In this document: positions 6,278 through 13,885 of the stretch, piece by piece
Numbering within the stretch: the first letter of the stretch is position 1
Layout of the letters: each line of letters begins with the position of its first letter
Source: Patescibacteria group bacterium
GTDB lineage: Bacteria > Patescibacteriota > Microgenomatia > Daviesbacterales > UBA10151
Direction: 5' to 3'
Length of the DNA stretch: 21,300 nucleotides
Assembly: GCA_018816815.1 (NCBI GenBank)
Contig: JAHIVD010000067.1
Coordinates: forward strand, 1 to 21,300
The notes under the pieces: model-generated
What the model saw: only the letters and a program-made list of their open reading frames with translations
The model's database searches: none
Told to the model about the DNA's origin: nothing
Made by a program: the position numbers and the translations under genes

Positions 6278-6691
6278 ATGGCATTATTACAGCCAAAAAG
6301 AATGAAGTATAGAAAAACTTTTAAAGGTAAAAGAGGCGGTATAGCAACGCGCGGTAACCGTTTGTCTTTTGGATCTTTTGGGTTAAAAGCTATGGAGGCA
6401 GGCTTTATCTCTGCAAGGCAGCTTGAAGCTGCTAGACGGGCAATGACCCGTTTTACGCAAAGAGGTGGACGTATCTGGATAAGGATTTTTCCTAGCAAGC
6501 CAATTACTAAGCATCCGGCAGAGAGCAGGATGGGATCCGGTAAAGGTGATGTTGAAGGATATGTTGCTGTTGTGAAGCCAGGAAGCATGATTTTTGAAAT
6601 AGGGGCTGTTACAGAGGAAATAGCAAAAGAGGCTTTAAGACTAGCTACCCACAAGTTGCCGATTGATACAAAATTTGTGAAAAAGGTTTAA
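6278..6691 (+). CDS. rplP: 50S ribosomal protein L16 (uL16)
   Basis: Large-subunit protein near the A-site tRNA and the central protuberance. At 137 residues it is normal length, with the N-terminal LLQPKRMKYRKTFKGKRGG, the central GFISARQLEAARRAMTRFTQRGGRIWIRIFPSKPITKHPAESRMGSGKG and the VEGYVAVVKPGSMIFEI stretch. GGGGAGG in the rpsC tail supplies the ribosome-binding site. Two bases separate it from rpmC. No unusual features beyond tight packing. Confidence 0.98.
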   Translation: MALLQPKRMKYRKTFKGKRGGIATRGNRLSFGSFGLKAMEAGFISARQLEAARRAMTRFTQRGGRIWIRIFPSKPITKHPAESRMGSGKGDVEGYVAVVKPGSMIFEIGAVTEEIAKEALRLATHKLPIDTKFVKKV

Positions 6692-6693
6692 TT

Positions 6694-6978
6694 ATGAAGA
6701 AAAACGATTTTATTAAGATAAAAGAGCTGGATGAAAAAGAGCTGGATGTTAAAGTAAATGCGTTAAAGGAAGAAATTGCAAATTTAACATTAGATAAAAA
6801 TATGAAAAAGTTAAAAGATCTAAAAATGATCTCGAAAAAGAAAAAAGAGCTGGCTTTGGTTTTGACAGTTATTAGACAAAAAGAGCTTTTAATGCAATTG
6901 GAGTCGGAAATTAAAACTCAAGATGCTGGCAAAGAAGCATCAAAAATATCAAAGACAGAAAAGGAGAAAAGTAAATGA
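6694..6978 (+). CDS. rpmC: 50S ribosomal protein L29 (uL29), extended
   Basis: Small helical protein next to the tunnel exit, beside L23. The helical core has an ELDEKELDVKVNALKEEIANLTLDK-type first helix and a second helix with the IRQKELLMQLE motif that corresponds to the family ending. At 94 residues it exceeds the usual 60-70; the extra length is a middle Lys-rich stretch and a Ser/Lys/Glu tail. Position between rplP and rpsQ supports the call more than sequence does, because L29 evolves quickly. The stop overlaps the rpsQ start (ATGA). Confidence 0.9.
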   Translation: MKKNDFIKIKELDEKELDVKVNALKEEIANLTLDKNMKKLKDLKMISKKKKELALVLTVIRQKELLMQLESEIKTQDAGKEASKISKTEKEKSK

Positions 6979-7364
6979 TTGGAAGAGTTGTTTCAACAAA
7001 AATGCAGAAAACAGCAGCTGTTTTGGTAGAAAGAATAGCCAAACATCCTTTGTATCAAAAGACTTTTATTAGAAGTAAAAAATATTTGGTTGATGATTCT
7101 ATTGGTGTAAAAATGGGAGATATGGTGGAGATAATTAAAGTCAAACCGATTTCTAAAAACAAACATTGGAAGATAGTTAAAGTAATAGGGAAGAATTTAA
7201 AAGAAATTACAGAAGAAAAATTAAAAGAAGAAGCAAAAAAAATAATTGCGGAAATGATGCCAGAAGGAAAAAAATCTGAAGAACTGTCTGATGGGAGTAG
7301 TTTAGCTGAAGAAGAAACTAAAAAAGATAGAAAAAACCTAACAAAAGAAAGGAGAAAAATCTAA
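6975..7364 (+). CDS. rpsQ: 30S ribosomal protein S17 (uS17) with acidic-basic tail
   Basis: Small-subunit body protein that binds 16S rRNA early in assembly. The OB-fold core is clear: GRVVSTKMQKTAAVLVERIAKHPLYQKTF, then GDMVEIIKVKPISKNKHWKIVKVI. The family is usually about 85 residues; this is 129, with a Glu/Lys-rich C-terminal tail after residue 75. The final codons lie in the short repeat shared with the rplV end. Start chosen from the ATGA overlap with rpmC and from AAGGAG upstream; the usual few leading residues before GRVV are missing. Confidence 0.95.
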   Translation: MIGRVVSTKMQKTAAVLVERIAKHPLYQKTFIRSKKYLVDDSIGVKMGDMVEIIKVKPISKNKHWKIVKVIGKNLKEITEEKLKEEAKKIIAEMMPEGKKSEELSDGSSLAEEETKKDRKNLTKERRKI

Positions 7365-7390
7365 AAGCTTGAAGTTTTAGATTGATAATT
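7343..7390 (+). repeat. Short gene-end repeat, copy 2 (rpsQ-rplN junction)
   Basis: The 38 bases at 7343-7380 are identical to 5570-5607 and are followed by attgataatt. Here the segment is read as TKERRKI and then TAA, one base out of phase with the rplV copy, so it is the DNA or RNA rather than the peptide that is shared. It contains AAAGGAG (7348-7354) 43 bases before the SD-less rplN ATG. Confidence 0.9.
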
Positions 7391-7397
7391 AATCATT

Positions 7398-7766
7398 ATG
7401 GTTCAACACAGGAGTAGATTAACAGTTGCAGATAATAGCGGAGCAAAAATAATTCAGGTGATTCAACCTTTGGGCGGTTCAGGCAAGAGAAAAGCCAGTC
7501 TAGGGCAATTAGTTGTGGCAGTTGTTAAGGAGGCAGACCCGGATGGACAAGTAAAAAAACACGAGATAATTAGGGCTGTTATTGTTAGGACAAAAAAAGA
7601 GGTCAGACGTAAAGATGGTTCGTATATAAAATTTGATAACAATGCTGGAGTGATTATAGATAATGATGGAAATTTAAGAGCTACCCGCATATTTGGTCCG
7701 ATTGCAAGAGAAATCAGAGATGCTGGGTATACAAAAATTATTTCTTTAGCGCAGGAGGTTTGGTAG
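7398..7766 (+). CDS. rplN: 50S ribosomal protein L14 (uL14)
   Basis: Large-subunit protein at the subunit interface and at the site where silencing factors such as RsfS bind in other bacteria. The 122 residues match the family length. Diagnostic segments are MVQHRSRLTVADNSGAK, AVIVRTKKEVRRKDGSYIKFDNNAGVIID and RIFGPIAREIRDAG near the end. The ATG is preceded by ataattaatcatt, with no Shine-Dalgarno sequence. It conventionally opens the spc operon and follows rpsQ after a 33-base spacer. Confidence 0.98.
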   Translation: MVQHRSRLTVADNSGAKIIQVIQPLGGSGKRKASLGQLVVAVVKEADPDGQVKKHEIIRAVIVRTKKEVRRKDGSYIKFDNNAGVIIDNDGNLRATRIFGPIAREIRDAGYTKIISLAQEVW

Positions 7767-7833
7767 ATTGAAAGTAAAGTTTATGAGCTGATTTTTTTAA
7801 AGTAAAGCGTGAAATTTTGAAAGAATTAAAATT

Positions 7834-8175
7834 ATGAAAATACAAAAAGGAGATAAGGTTAAAATAATATTAGGTAAAGATAGGGGCAAGGAAGGTAAAA
7901 TAGGACTTGTTATGGTAAAGAGTAAAAAAGTATTTGTTGAAGGGGCAAATCTTTACAAAAGACATGTAAAAAAACGCGGCAATCTGGAGGGAGGAATCAT
8001 TGATATTCCTAAACCAATGGATATTTCCAATGTCGCTCTTATTTGTCCTAATTGTAATAAAACAACTAGAGTTGGAATAAAGAAGCTGGAAAATAATGAC
8101 AAATTAGCAGTTTCTGCTAAAATTCGATTCTGCAGAAAATGTAAAAAGGAGATTAATACAAATGCAAAGGTATAA
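7834..8175 (+). CDS. rplX: 50S ribosomal protein L24 (uL24), zinc-ribbon form
   Basis: Assembly-initiating large-subunit protein. The KOW motif is at the N-terminus (KIQKGDKVKIILGKDRGKEGKI), followed by VFVEGANLYKRHVKK. A four-cysteine zinc ribbon is present: C71 and C74 in CPNC, C100 and C103 in CRKC; the same arrangement occurs in Thermus-type L24 and is absent from E. coli. The length of 113 residues is normal. The 67-base spacer before it holds no obvious SD or hairpin. The stop overlaps rplE by 14 bases. Confidence 0.97.
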   Translation: MKIQKGDKVKIILGKDRGKEGKIGLVMVKSKKVFVEGANLYKRHVKKRGNLEGGIIDIPKPMDISNVALICPNCNKTTRVGIKKLENNDKLAVSAKIRFCRKCKKEINTNAKV

Positions 8176-8701
8176 AAAAAGATATATTGACGAATTACAG
8201 CAAAAGCTGCAACAGGAATTAGGCCTGAAAAATAAATTGGCAGTTCCTGCTGTGAAAAAAATTGTTATTAGTATTGGTTTGGGTGAAGCAAAAGATGATT
8301 CTGGAGTGTTGGATAAAGTAAGGACTTATTTTACAGCATTAGCCGGACAAAAACCTGTTGTGACTTTAGCGAAAAAATCAATTGCATCTTTTAAGGTCAG
8401 TAAGGGGCAACCGATTGGAATGATGGTGACGATACGGGGTGAGAAGATGTACGCTTTTTTGGATAAACTAATCAATGTAGTTTTACCCAAGGTTAGAGAC
8501 TTTAAGGGTATATCTCAAAACTCTTTTGATAGTCATGGAAATTTAAATATCGGCTTAAAAGAACAGACTATTTTTCCTGAAGTCGATTATAAGAGTGTAG
8601 ATAAAATACGGGGTTTAGCGATAACTATTGCAACAACTGCAAAAGATAGAGAGGAAGGAAAGAAATTGCTTGACGGGCTAGGCATGCCTTTTAGGAGTTA
8701 A
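8162..8701 (+). CDS. rplE: 50S ribosomal protein L5 (uL5)
   Basis: Central-protuberance protein that binds 5S rRNA and contacts S13 across the subunit bridge. It has 179 residues, normal for the family, with KKIVISIGLGEAKDD, KPVVTLAKKSIASFKVSKGQPIGMMVTIRG, and the FDSHGNLNIGLKEQTIFPEVDYKSV region. AAGGAG seven to eight bases upstream fixes the start, inside the end of rplX. Three bases separate it from rpsN. Confidence 0.98.
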   Translation: MQRYKKRYIDELQQKLQQELGLKNKLAVPAVKKIVISIGLGEAKDDSGVLDKVRTYFTALAGQKPVVTLAKKSIASFKVSKGQPIGMMVTIRGEKMYAFLDKLINVVLPKVRDFKGISQNSFDSHGNLNIGLKEQTIFPEVDYKSVDKIRGLAITIATTAKDREEGKKLLDGLGMPFRS

Positions 8702-8704
8702 TAT

Positions 8705-8884
8705 ATGGCTAAAGTATCTAATATTGTTAAAAAGAAATTTAAATATGATGTGCAGAGAAAGAATCGTTGCATGAAGTGCGGGAGGCCCCGGGCTTATCTT
8801 AGAAAATTCGGACTTTGCAGACTTTGTTTTAGAGAATTAGCACACCAGGGATTACTTCCGGGCGTGAAGAAAGCGAGTTGGTAA
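8705..8884 (+). CDS. rpsN: 30S ribosomal protein S14, zinc-binding type (uS14)
   Basis: A 59-residue protein of the small-subunit head. It begins MAKVSNIVKKKFKYDVQRKN and ends GLLPGVKKASW, the normal S14 terminus. The zinc ligands are C22, C25, C38 and C41 (CMKC and CRLC), making this the short C+ form typical of Gram-positive and many other bacteria. AGGAG in the rplE tail, seven bases upstream, serves as SD. The gene sits exactly between rplE and rpsH with one-to-three-base spacers. Confidence 0.97.
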   Translation: MAKVSNIVKKKFKYDVQRKNRCMKCGRPRAYLRKFGLCRLCFRELAHQGLLPGVKKASW

Positions 8885-8885
8885 T

Positions 8886-9260
8886 ATGGATCCAGTTGCA
8901 GATGCATTAACAAGAATAAAAAACGGCTACCGGGTTGGTAAGTTGAAAGTTGTAATTAGATTCTCAAAGTTAATTTTAAAACTTGCTAAATTACTTGAGG
9001 AAGAAGGTTATTTATCGAAAGTTGAACAAAAGGACCGGGAGATAATGGTTACTCTGAAATATAATTCTAGAATTCCGGTTTTAACTGATGTTCAAAGAGT
9101 TTCAAAGCCTTCTCTTAGGGTATACAAAGGGGTAAAGAATTTGCCGGTAGTGCTAAATGGATTAGGTATTGCAATTATTTCAACGCCTAAAGGCTTAATG
9201 ACTGATAAAGAAGCGCGCAAACTTAAGGTTGGAGGGGAAGTGTTAGCGCTGATTTGGTAA
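8886..9260 (+). CDS. rpsH: 30S ribosomal protein S8 (uS8)
   Basis: Small-subunit central-domain protein that in E. coli also represses the spc operon by binding its mRNA. The 124 residues are slightly short of the usual 130. The N-terminus MDPVADALTRIKNGYRVGK and the C-terminal STPKGLMTDKEARKLKVGGEVLALIW are diagnostic. The start follows the rpsN stop by one base, without a strong Shine-Dalgarno sequence, which suggests coupling to rpsN translation. Confidence 0.97.
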   Translation: MDPVADALTRIKNGYRVGKLKVVIRFSKLILKLAKLLEEEGYLSKVEQKDREIMVTLKYNSRIPVLTDVQRVSKPSLRVYKGVKNLPVVLNGLGIAIISTPKGLMTDKEARKLKVGGEVLALIW

Positions 9261-9265
9261 AAGAT

Positions 9266-9826
9266 ATGAGCAGAATTGGAAACACACCTATTACAATACC
9301 TGTTGGAGTTACTGTTGAAAAAAGAGGTAAGGCAGTTAGTATCAGTGGTCCGAAAGGAGTATTAAAAATTGAATTGGATCCAGCTGTTTCTTTAGAAATG
9401 GACGGATCATCTGTAATTATTAAGAGAAAAAATGATCAAAAAAAAGCTAAAGCCCTGCATGGTTTAACCAGAAGTTTAATTTCTAATATGGTAATTGGAG
9501 TAACTAACTTATGGAGTAAAGATTTGAAGCTGGTTGGTGTTGGATTCCGGGCACAAGTTGCTGGGGATAAATTAATACTTAATGTTGGTTTTTCTCATCC
9601 AGTAGAGATTAGTATTCCAAAGGAGGTTACTGTTGAGGTAACAGATAATACAAAAATTAAAGTCTCTGGTGCGGATAAACAGTTAGTTGGACAAATAGCT
9701 GCGAATTTAAAGAAAATTAAGCCTCCTGATGTGTACAAAGGTAAAGGGATCAGATATGAAGGTGAATATATCAGAAAAAAAGTTGGAAAGAGTGCAAAAG
9801 TAGGAGCTGCAGTTTCAGGGAAGTAA
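9266..9826 (+). CDS. rplF: 50S ribosomal protein L6 (uL6)
   Basis: Large-subunit protein near the factor-binding site. The ATG at 9266 gives MSRIGNTPITIPVGV, the expected N-terminus; an in-frame TTG at 9254, overlapping rpsH, is rejected. Two repeated L6 domains are visible, the second containing VGVGFRAQVAGDKLILNVGFSHPVEI and ending in the conserved KIKPPDVYKGKGIRYEGEYIRKKVGKSAK. The predicted protein has 186 residues, close to normal. No good SD precedes the start. Confidence 0.97.
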   Translation: MSRIGNTPITIPVGVTVEKRGKAVSISGPKGVLKIELDPAVSLEMDGSSVIIKRKNDQKKAKALHGLTRSLISNMVIGVTNLWSKDLKLVGVGFRAQVAGDKLILNVGFSHPVEISIPKEVTVEVTDNTKIKVSGADKQLVGQIAANLKKIKPPDVYKGKGIRYEGEYIRKKVGKSAKVGAAVSGK

Positions 9827-9872
9827 TTTATAACGCAGCGTAAAAAAGGTTGCGGTATAATTGCAAGCGATT

Positions 9873-10208
9873 ATGAAAAAAGAAAATAGAGCAAAGAAAC
9901 ATTTAAAAATAAGAAAACGGATTTATGGGACTCAAGAGCGTCCACGGTTATCTGTATTCAGATCAAGTCAACATATTTTTGCTCAATTGATTGATGATAA
10001 AGCAGGTATAACTTACGCTGAAGCAAACGATTTGAAAATGACCAAAGAACAAAAAAATAAAAAGGCTTATGAGGTAGGTAGACAGCTGGCAGTTAAAGCA
10101 TTAAAACTTAAAATTAAGAAAGTAGTATTTGACAGGGCCGGTTTTTTGTACAGCGGTAGAGTAAAAAGTTTGGCAGAAGGTGCCAGAGAAGGAGGTTTAG
10201 AATTTTAA
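9873..10208 (+). CDS. rplR: 50S ribosomal protein L18 (uL18)
   Basis: Binds 5S rRNA together with L5. The ATG at 9873 gives MKKENRAKKHLKIRKRIYG, which matches the family start better than a TTG at 9861. The conserved RPRLSVFRSSQHIFAQLIDD and the C-terminal FDRAGFLYSGRVKSLAEGAREGGLEF are present. The length of 111 residues is normal. The 46-base spacer before it lacks a clear Shine-Dalgarno sequence. Its stop shares one base with the rpsE start (TAATG). Confidence 0.97.
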   Translation: MKKENRAKKHLKIRKRIYGTQERPRLSVFRSSQHIFAQLIDDKAGITYAEANDLKMTKEQKNKKAYEVGRQLAVKALKLKIKKVVFDRAGFLYSGRVKSLAEGAREGGLEF

Positions 10209-10729
10209 TGAATCCTGAAAATATGCAATCAGAATTTTTTGAAAGAGTAGTCCAAATTAATAGGGTATCTAAGAAAACAAAAGGAGGAGATAAAAGATCT
10301 TTATCTGTTTTGGTTGTTGTCGGCGACAAAAAAGGAAAAGTTGGAGTAGGTTTGGGTAAGGCTGCTGACGTGCAAGCCGCAATAAGAAAAGCAACGTCTT
10401 ATGCAAAAAAGCACTTAATTACAGTATCTTTGAAAGGAAAAACTATACCACATCAAATTTTAGTAAAAAAAGGTGCGGCAAAAGTATTACTTAAACCAGC
10501 TCCTGTAGGTACAGGTGTTGTAGCCGGAGGTGCGGTTAGGGTTGTAGTTGAGGCAGCAGGTATTCATGATATTGTATCCAAGATTTTAGGTACTAAAAAT
10601 CAGGCTTCAAATGTTTATGCAACACTGGAAGCATTAGGAAAACTGAAGAAGGTAGAAAAAGAGCGATCAGACACTGGTCAGGCTAAAACATCAACTAAGC
10701 TAAAGACTGATATAAAAACTAATAACTGA
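10208..10729 (+). CDS. rpsE: 30S ribosomal protein S5 (uS5)
   Basis: Small-subunit protein important for decoding accuracy. The core begins FFERVVQINRVSKKTKGGDKRSLSVLVVVGDKKGKVGVGLGKA and includes LLKPAPVGTGVVAGGAVRVVVEAAGI and the KILGTKNQASNVYATLEAL segment. The 173 residues include a short Lys/Thr-rich tail. AAGGAGG in the rplR end is its SD. In most bacteria rpmD (L30) follows; here rplO begins 11 bases later, so L30 is absent from its usual place. Confidence 0.98.
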   Translation: MNPENMQSEFFERVVQINRVSKKTKGGDKRSLSVLVVVGDKKGKVGVGLGKAADVQAAIRKATSYAKKHLITVSLKGKTIPHQILVKKGAAKVLLKPAPVGTGVVAGGAVRVVVEAAGIHDIVSKILGTKNQASNVYATLEALGKLKKVEKERSDTGQAKTSTKLKTDIKTNN

Positions 10730-10740
10730 AAGTTGTTGCT

Positions 10741-11175
10741 ATGAAATTACACGAACTTACAAAAATTACAACAAGACCTAAGAAAAAACTCGGCCGCGGT
10801 ATCGGTTCTGGAAAAGGGAAAACCGCTGGACGGGGTACAAAAGGTCAAAAAGCAAGAGGTAAAATACCATTAAGTTTTACAGGTGGTCTTCCGCTGTATA
10901 AAAAATTACCTTTTAAAAAAGGGAAAGGTAATCCAAAATTGACTACTAAAAAAACATTACTTGATATTGTTAAATTAGATATTTTTAAAGACAAAACGAT
11001 TGTTGACCTAGAAAAACTTATTAAGACGAATATTATTTCAGAAAAACAGGCAAGAAAAGGGGTAAAAATTTTAAATAAAGGCAAACTAAGCCGAGCTCTA
11101 ACTGTTAGGCTTCCTGTATCAGCTTCCGCCCGGAAAAAGATTGAAGAATCTGGCGGAAAGGTTGAGTATGACTAA
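10741..11175 (+). CDS. rplO: 50S ribosomal protein L15 (uL15)
   Basis: Late-assembly large-subunit protein. It starts MKLHELTKITTRPKKKLGRGIGSGKGKTAGRGTKGQKAR, the family hallmark Gly/Lys-rich extension, and has GGLPLYKKLPFKKG. The 144 residues are normal. The ATG is preceded by gaaagttgttgct, with no clear Shine-Dalgarno sequence. It directly follows rpsE because rpmD is missing, and its last codons overlap secY by 8 bases. Confidence 0.97.
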   Translation: MKLHELTKITTRPKKKLGRGIGSGKGKTAGRGTKGQKARGKIPLSFTGGLPLYKKLPFKKGKGNPKLTTKKTLLDIVKLDIFKDKTIVDLEKLIKTNIISEKQARKGVKILNKGKLSRALTVRLPVSASARKKIEESGGKVEYD

Positions 11176-12460
11176 TATTCTTTCTCCGATCATTAATGCT
11201 TTTAAGATTGCAGAACTAAGAAGAAAAATCTTTATAACAATAATTTTAGTCATAATTTTTAGAGTTTCTGCTCATGTTCCTGTATCTGGTGTAGATCTTG
11301 CAGGATTGAAACAGCTTTTTTCTTCCAATCAGTTCTTGGGACTTTTAGATATTTTTTCTGGTGGGACTTTGGCAAATTTTTCAATAATTTCTTTGGGACT
11401 TAATCCTTATATTAATGCGGCTATTATATTTCAACTTTTAACAATGATTAATCCAAAACTTGAGGCTTTATCTAAAGAAGGTGAAATGGGCAGGCAGATA
11501 ATTAATCAATACACAAGATATTTAACTATACCGCTTTCTGCGTTGCAAGCAATTGGTATGTTTGCATTATTGAAAAATCAGGGAATAATTACTCAAATTA
11601 GCCCACTAAAGGTGGCAGCAATCGTTATAGGGATGACTGCCGGAACAATTTTTCTGATGTGGATTGGAGAATTGATTACAGAATACGGTATTGGTAACGG
11701 GATATCGCTTTTAATCTTTGCAGGTATTGTTGCAAGAGTTCCTATTACGTTAACACAGACAGCTTCTGTTGCAGATCAGACGCAAGTAATGAATATTCTT
11801 ATTTTCCTTGTTCTGGCAGTTTTTGTAACTGCAGGTGTGGTTTTTGTAAATGAAGGAAGAAGACAAATTACGGTTAAATATGCCAGGAGATTTACCGGAG
11901 AGAAAGGTTCGGAAGCAGGTGCTCAGACTTATTTACCGCTTCGCGTTAATCAAGCCGGAGTGATTCCGATTATTTTTGCTGTTTCATTGGTTTTGGTTCC
12001 GTCGTTTGCAGGATCGTATTTAGCTGGTCTTTCTCATCCTCAATTATCTTCAATAGGTAGATTTTTATCAGTAAATTTTGATCCTAGAAGTATGACATAT
12101 AATTTGTTTTATTTTGGTTTGGTTGTTGGTTTTACTTTTTTCTATACTGCAGTAATTTTTAATCCTGTAAAAGTTGCTGATGAAATCAAAAAATACGGTG
12201 GATTTATTCCTGGAATAAGACCCGGTACTCAGACAGCTGGTTTTCTGAATTATATTATGGTTAGGATTACCCTAACAGGAGCCATCTTTTTGGGCGCAGT
12301 TGCGGTTTTACCGTCTATTGCTTCGCAAGTAACCGGCATTGAAACTTTAGTTTTAGGCGGGACAGGGCTTCTTATTGTGGTATCAGTTATTTTAGATACA
12401 GCTAAGCAATTTGAAAGTAAGTTGATAGAGAGAAGTTATGAAGTGTTTACTAAAAGATAA
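11168..12460 (+). CDS. secY: Protein translocase subunit SecY
   Basis: Channel-forming subunit of the Sec translocon in the inner membrane, working with SecE, SecG and SecA. The ATG at 11168 (SD GGAAAGG) gives an N-terminus MTNILSPIINAFKIAELRRKI; a TTG at 11141 is rejected. The 430 residues contain about ten hydrophobic segments. SecY signatures: the plug region near GLLDIFSGGTLANFSIISLGLNPYI, then QYTRYLTIPLSALQ, GIGNGISLLIFAGI, and the late cytosolic loop with FIPGIRPGTQTAGFLNYI. Length and order after rplO are classical for the spc operon. Confidence 0.97.
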   Translation: MTNILSPIINAFKIAELRRKIFITIILVIIFRVSAHVPVSGVDLAGLKQLFSSNQFLGLLDIFSGGTLANFSIISLGLNPYINAAIIFQLLTMINPKLEALSKEGEMGRQIINQYTRYLTIPLSALQAIGMFALLKNQGIITQISPLKVAAIVIGMTAGTIFLMWIGELITEYGIGNGISLLIFAGIVARVPITLTQTASVADQTQVMNILIFLVLAVFVTAGVVFVNEGRRQITVKYARRFTGEKGSEAGAQTYLPLRVNQAGVIPIIFAVSLVLVPSFAGSYLAGLSHPQLSSIGRFLSVNFDPRSMTYNLFYFGLVVGFTFFYTAVIFNPVKVADEIKKYGGFIPGIRPGTQTAGFLNYIMVRITLTGAIFLGAVAVLPSIASQVTGIETLVLGGTGLLIVVSVILDTAKQFESKLIERSYEVFTKR

Positions 12461-12535
12461 GGATTTATTGTGTTTCGTTTGAAATTCTATGTTTTGTGTT
12501 TGCAGGTTTTTGTTTTTTAAAAAGAAGTTTACAAT

Positions 12536-13066
12536 ATGAAAATACTTTTGATTGGTCCGCAAGGTTCTGGAAAATCAACGCAAGCTGATTTATTGGCTAA
12601 AGATTTTAATTTACCAAAAATATCTACAGGTGATATTTTTCGGGAACTTAGTTTACAGAAGTCAGAACAGGGAAGAAAAATAAAAGAAATCTTAAATTCA
12701 GGAAAGTTGATTGATGATTTTAAAACAGCAAAAATTGTAGAACAAAGATTAAACAGTAATGATTGCAGGAAAGGGTTTATTTTGGATGGATATCCAAGAA
12801 ATAAAAAACAGCAACAGATTTTTGATCCAAAAGTTGATAAGGTATTTGCTTTGAAAATTTCTGATGAAGAGGTTATTAAAAGGCTTTTGGCAAGGGACAG
12901 AGAGGATGATTCTATAAAAGCTATAAAAAAACGCTTAAGTTTATATAACGAACAGACTATGCCTTTGTTGGATTATTATAAAAATCAAGGGATTTTAATA
13001 GAAATTGATGGTATGGGGGAAGTTGAAGATATTTTCTGCAGGATAAAGGATAGATTGCAAAAATGA
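12536..13066 (+). CDS. adk: Adenylate kinase, short form without LID domain
   Basis: Interconverts 2 ADP with ATP and AMP in the cytosol. The P-loop GPQGSGKST (8-16) is followed by KISTGDIFRE for AMP binding and FILDGYPRNKKQQ, the kinase signature. The helical end has LLARDREDDSIKAIKKRLSLYNEQTMPLLDYY. At 176 residues it is nearly 40 shorter than E. coli Adk: the LID domain between the arginine-bearing helix and the DD motif is reduced to a short linker. It follows secY after 75 T-rich bases without a convincing promoter, and overlaps map by 4 bases (ATGA). Confidence 0.93.
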   Translation: MKILLIGPQGSGKSTQADLLAKDFNLPKISTGDIFRELSLQKSEQGRKIKEILNSGKLIDDFKTAKIVEQRLNSNDCRKGFILDGYPRNKKQQQIFDPKVDKVFALKISDEEVIKRLLARDREDDSIKAIKKRLSLYNEQTMPLLDYYKNQGILIEIDGMGEVEDIFCRIKDRLQK

Positions 13067-13812
13067 AAACAAAAAATTCTTATGAGCAGAAACTGATGAG
13101 AGATTCTGGTTTGATTACCGCAAAAGCACTAAAAGCTGCTTTGAAAGCAATTAAGCCGGGGGTGACAGGGCTTGAAGTTGATAGAATTGTAGAAAAGGAG
13201 ATTTACAAAAACGGTGGGGATTTATCATATAAAACTGTGCCTGGATATAAATATGCTACCTGTATTACGGTAAATGAAGGAGTGGTTCATGGTATACCTA
13301 CGGACAGAAAATTTGTTGACGGGGATCTAGTTAGTGTTGATTTAGCAGTAATGTATAAAGGCTGGCATACTGATTGTGCTTGGAGCATACTAATCGGTAA
13401 ATGCCCGGAAAAAGTAAAATTCCTTCAAACAGGAGAAAAGACCTTGTGGGCAGGGATAAGCAAGGCTGTTGCAGGTAACAGAATTGGTGATATTTCATCA
13501 GCTATACAGGAGACAGTTGAAGAAGCAGGATGCAGCGTTGTAAGAAGCCTGGCAGGGCATGGCGTGGGTAGATCTTTGCATGAAGCTCCGGAAATACCAG
13601 GATTCGGATTAAAAGGGCAAGGGGCAATTTTAGAAAGCGGTATGACTTTAGCAATCGAAGTAATTTTTACTGCAGGGTCTTCGGAGATAGCCATAGGCAG
13701 TGATGGATGGACTTATTATACGGTAGATAGATCACTAGGAGGGCTTTTTGAGATGACGGTACTTGTTGGGAAAGGAAAGGCGGAAGTTTTGACAGATTGG
13801 CGGAAAGCCTAA
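13063..13812 (+). CDS. map: Type I methionine aminopeptidase
   Basis: Removes the initiator methionine from new proteins. The 249-residue pita-bread fold keeps the five metal ligands: D93 (VDLA), D104 (HTDCAW), H166 (GHGVGR), E199 (AIEVIF) and E230 (LFEMTV), plus H76 (VHGIP) and H173 near the substrate. Residue 231 is Met where E. coli has His after the final Glu ligand. It has no extra N-terminal zinc-finger domain. It overlaps adk by ATGA, the common adk-map-infA order. Confidence 0.96.
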   Translation: MKTKNSYEQKLMRDSGLITAKALKAALKAIKPGVTGLEVDRIVEKEIYKNGGDLSYKTVPGYKYATCITVNEGVVHGIPTDRKFVDGDLVSVDLAVMYKGWHTDCAWSILIGKCPEKVKFLQTGEKTLWAGISKAVAGNRIGDISSAIQETVEEAGCSVVRSLAGHGVGRSLHEAPEIPGFGLKGQGAILESGMTLAIEVIFTAGSSEIAIGSDGWTYYTVDRSLGGLFEMTVLVGKGKAEVLTDWRKA

Positions 13813-13828
13813 TGTTTAGCAGTTTGGG

Positions 13829-13857
13829 TTGTAAAACGAAGCTAAATCTGTTAAAAT
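13829..13857 (+). promoter_or_regulatory. Putative sigma-70 promoter for infA / alpha operon
   Basis: TTGTAA at 13829-13834 and TAAAAT at 13852-13857 are 17 bases apart, the best-spaced promoter-like pair in the window. It would start a transcript near 13864, giving an infA leader of about 110 bases, and matches the -10 form of the rplC promoter candidate. Sequence-only judgement. Confidence 0.55.
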
Positions 13858-13885
13858 ACTTAAGTTTTAAAATTATAAGCAAAGC

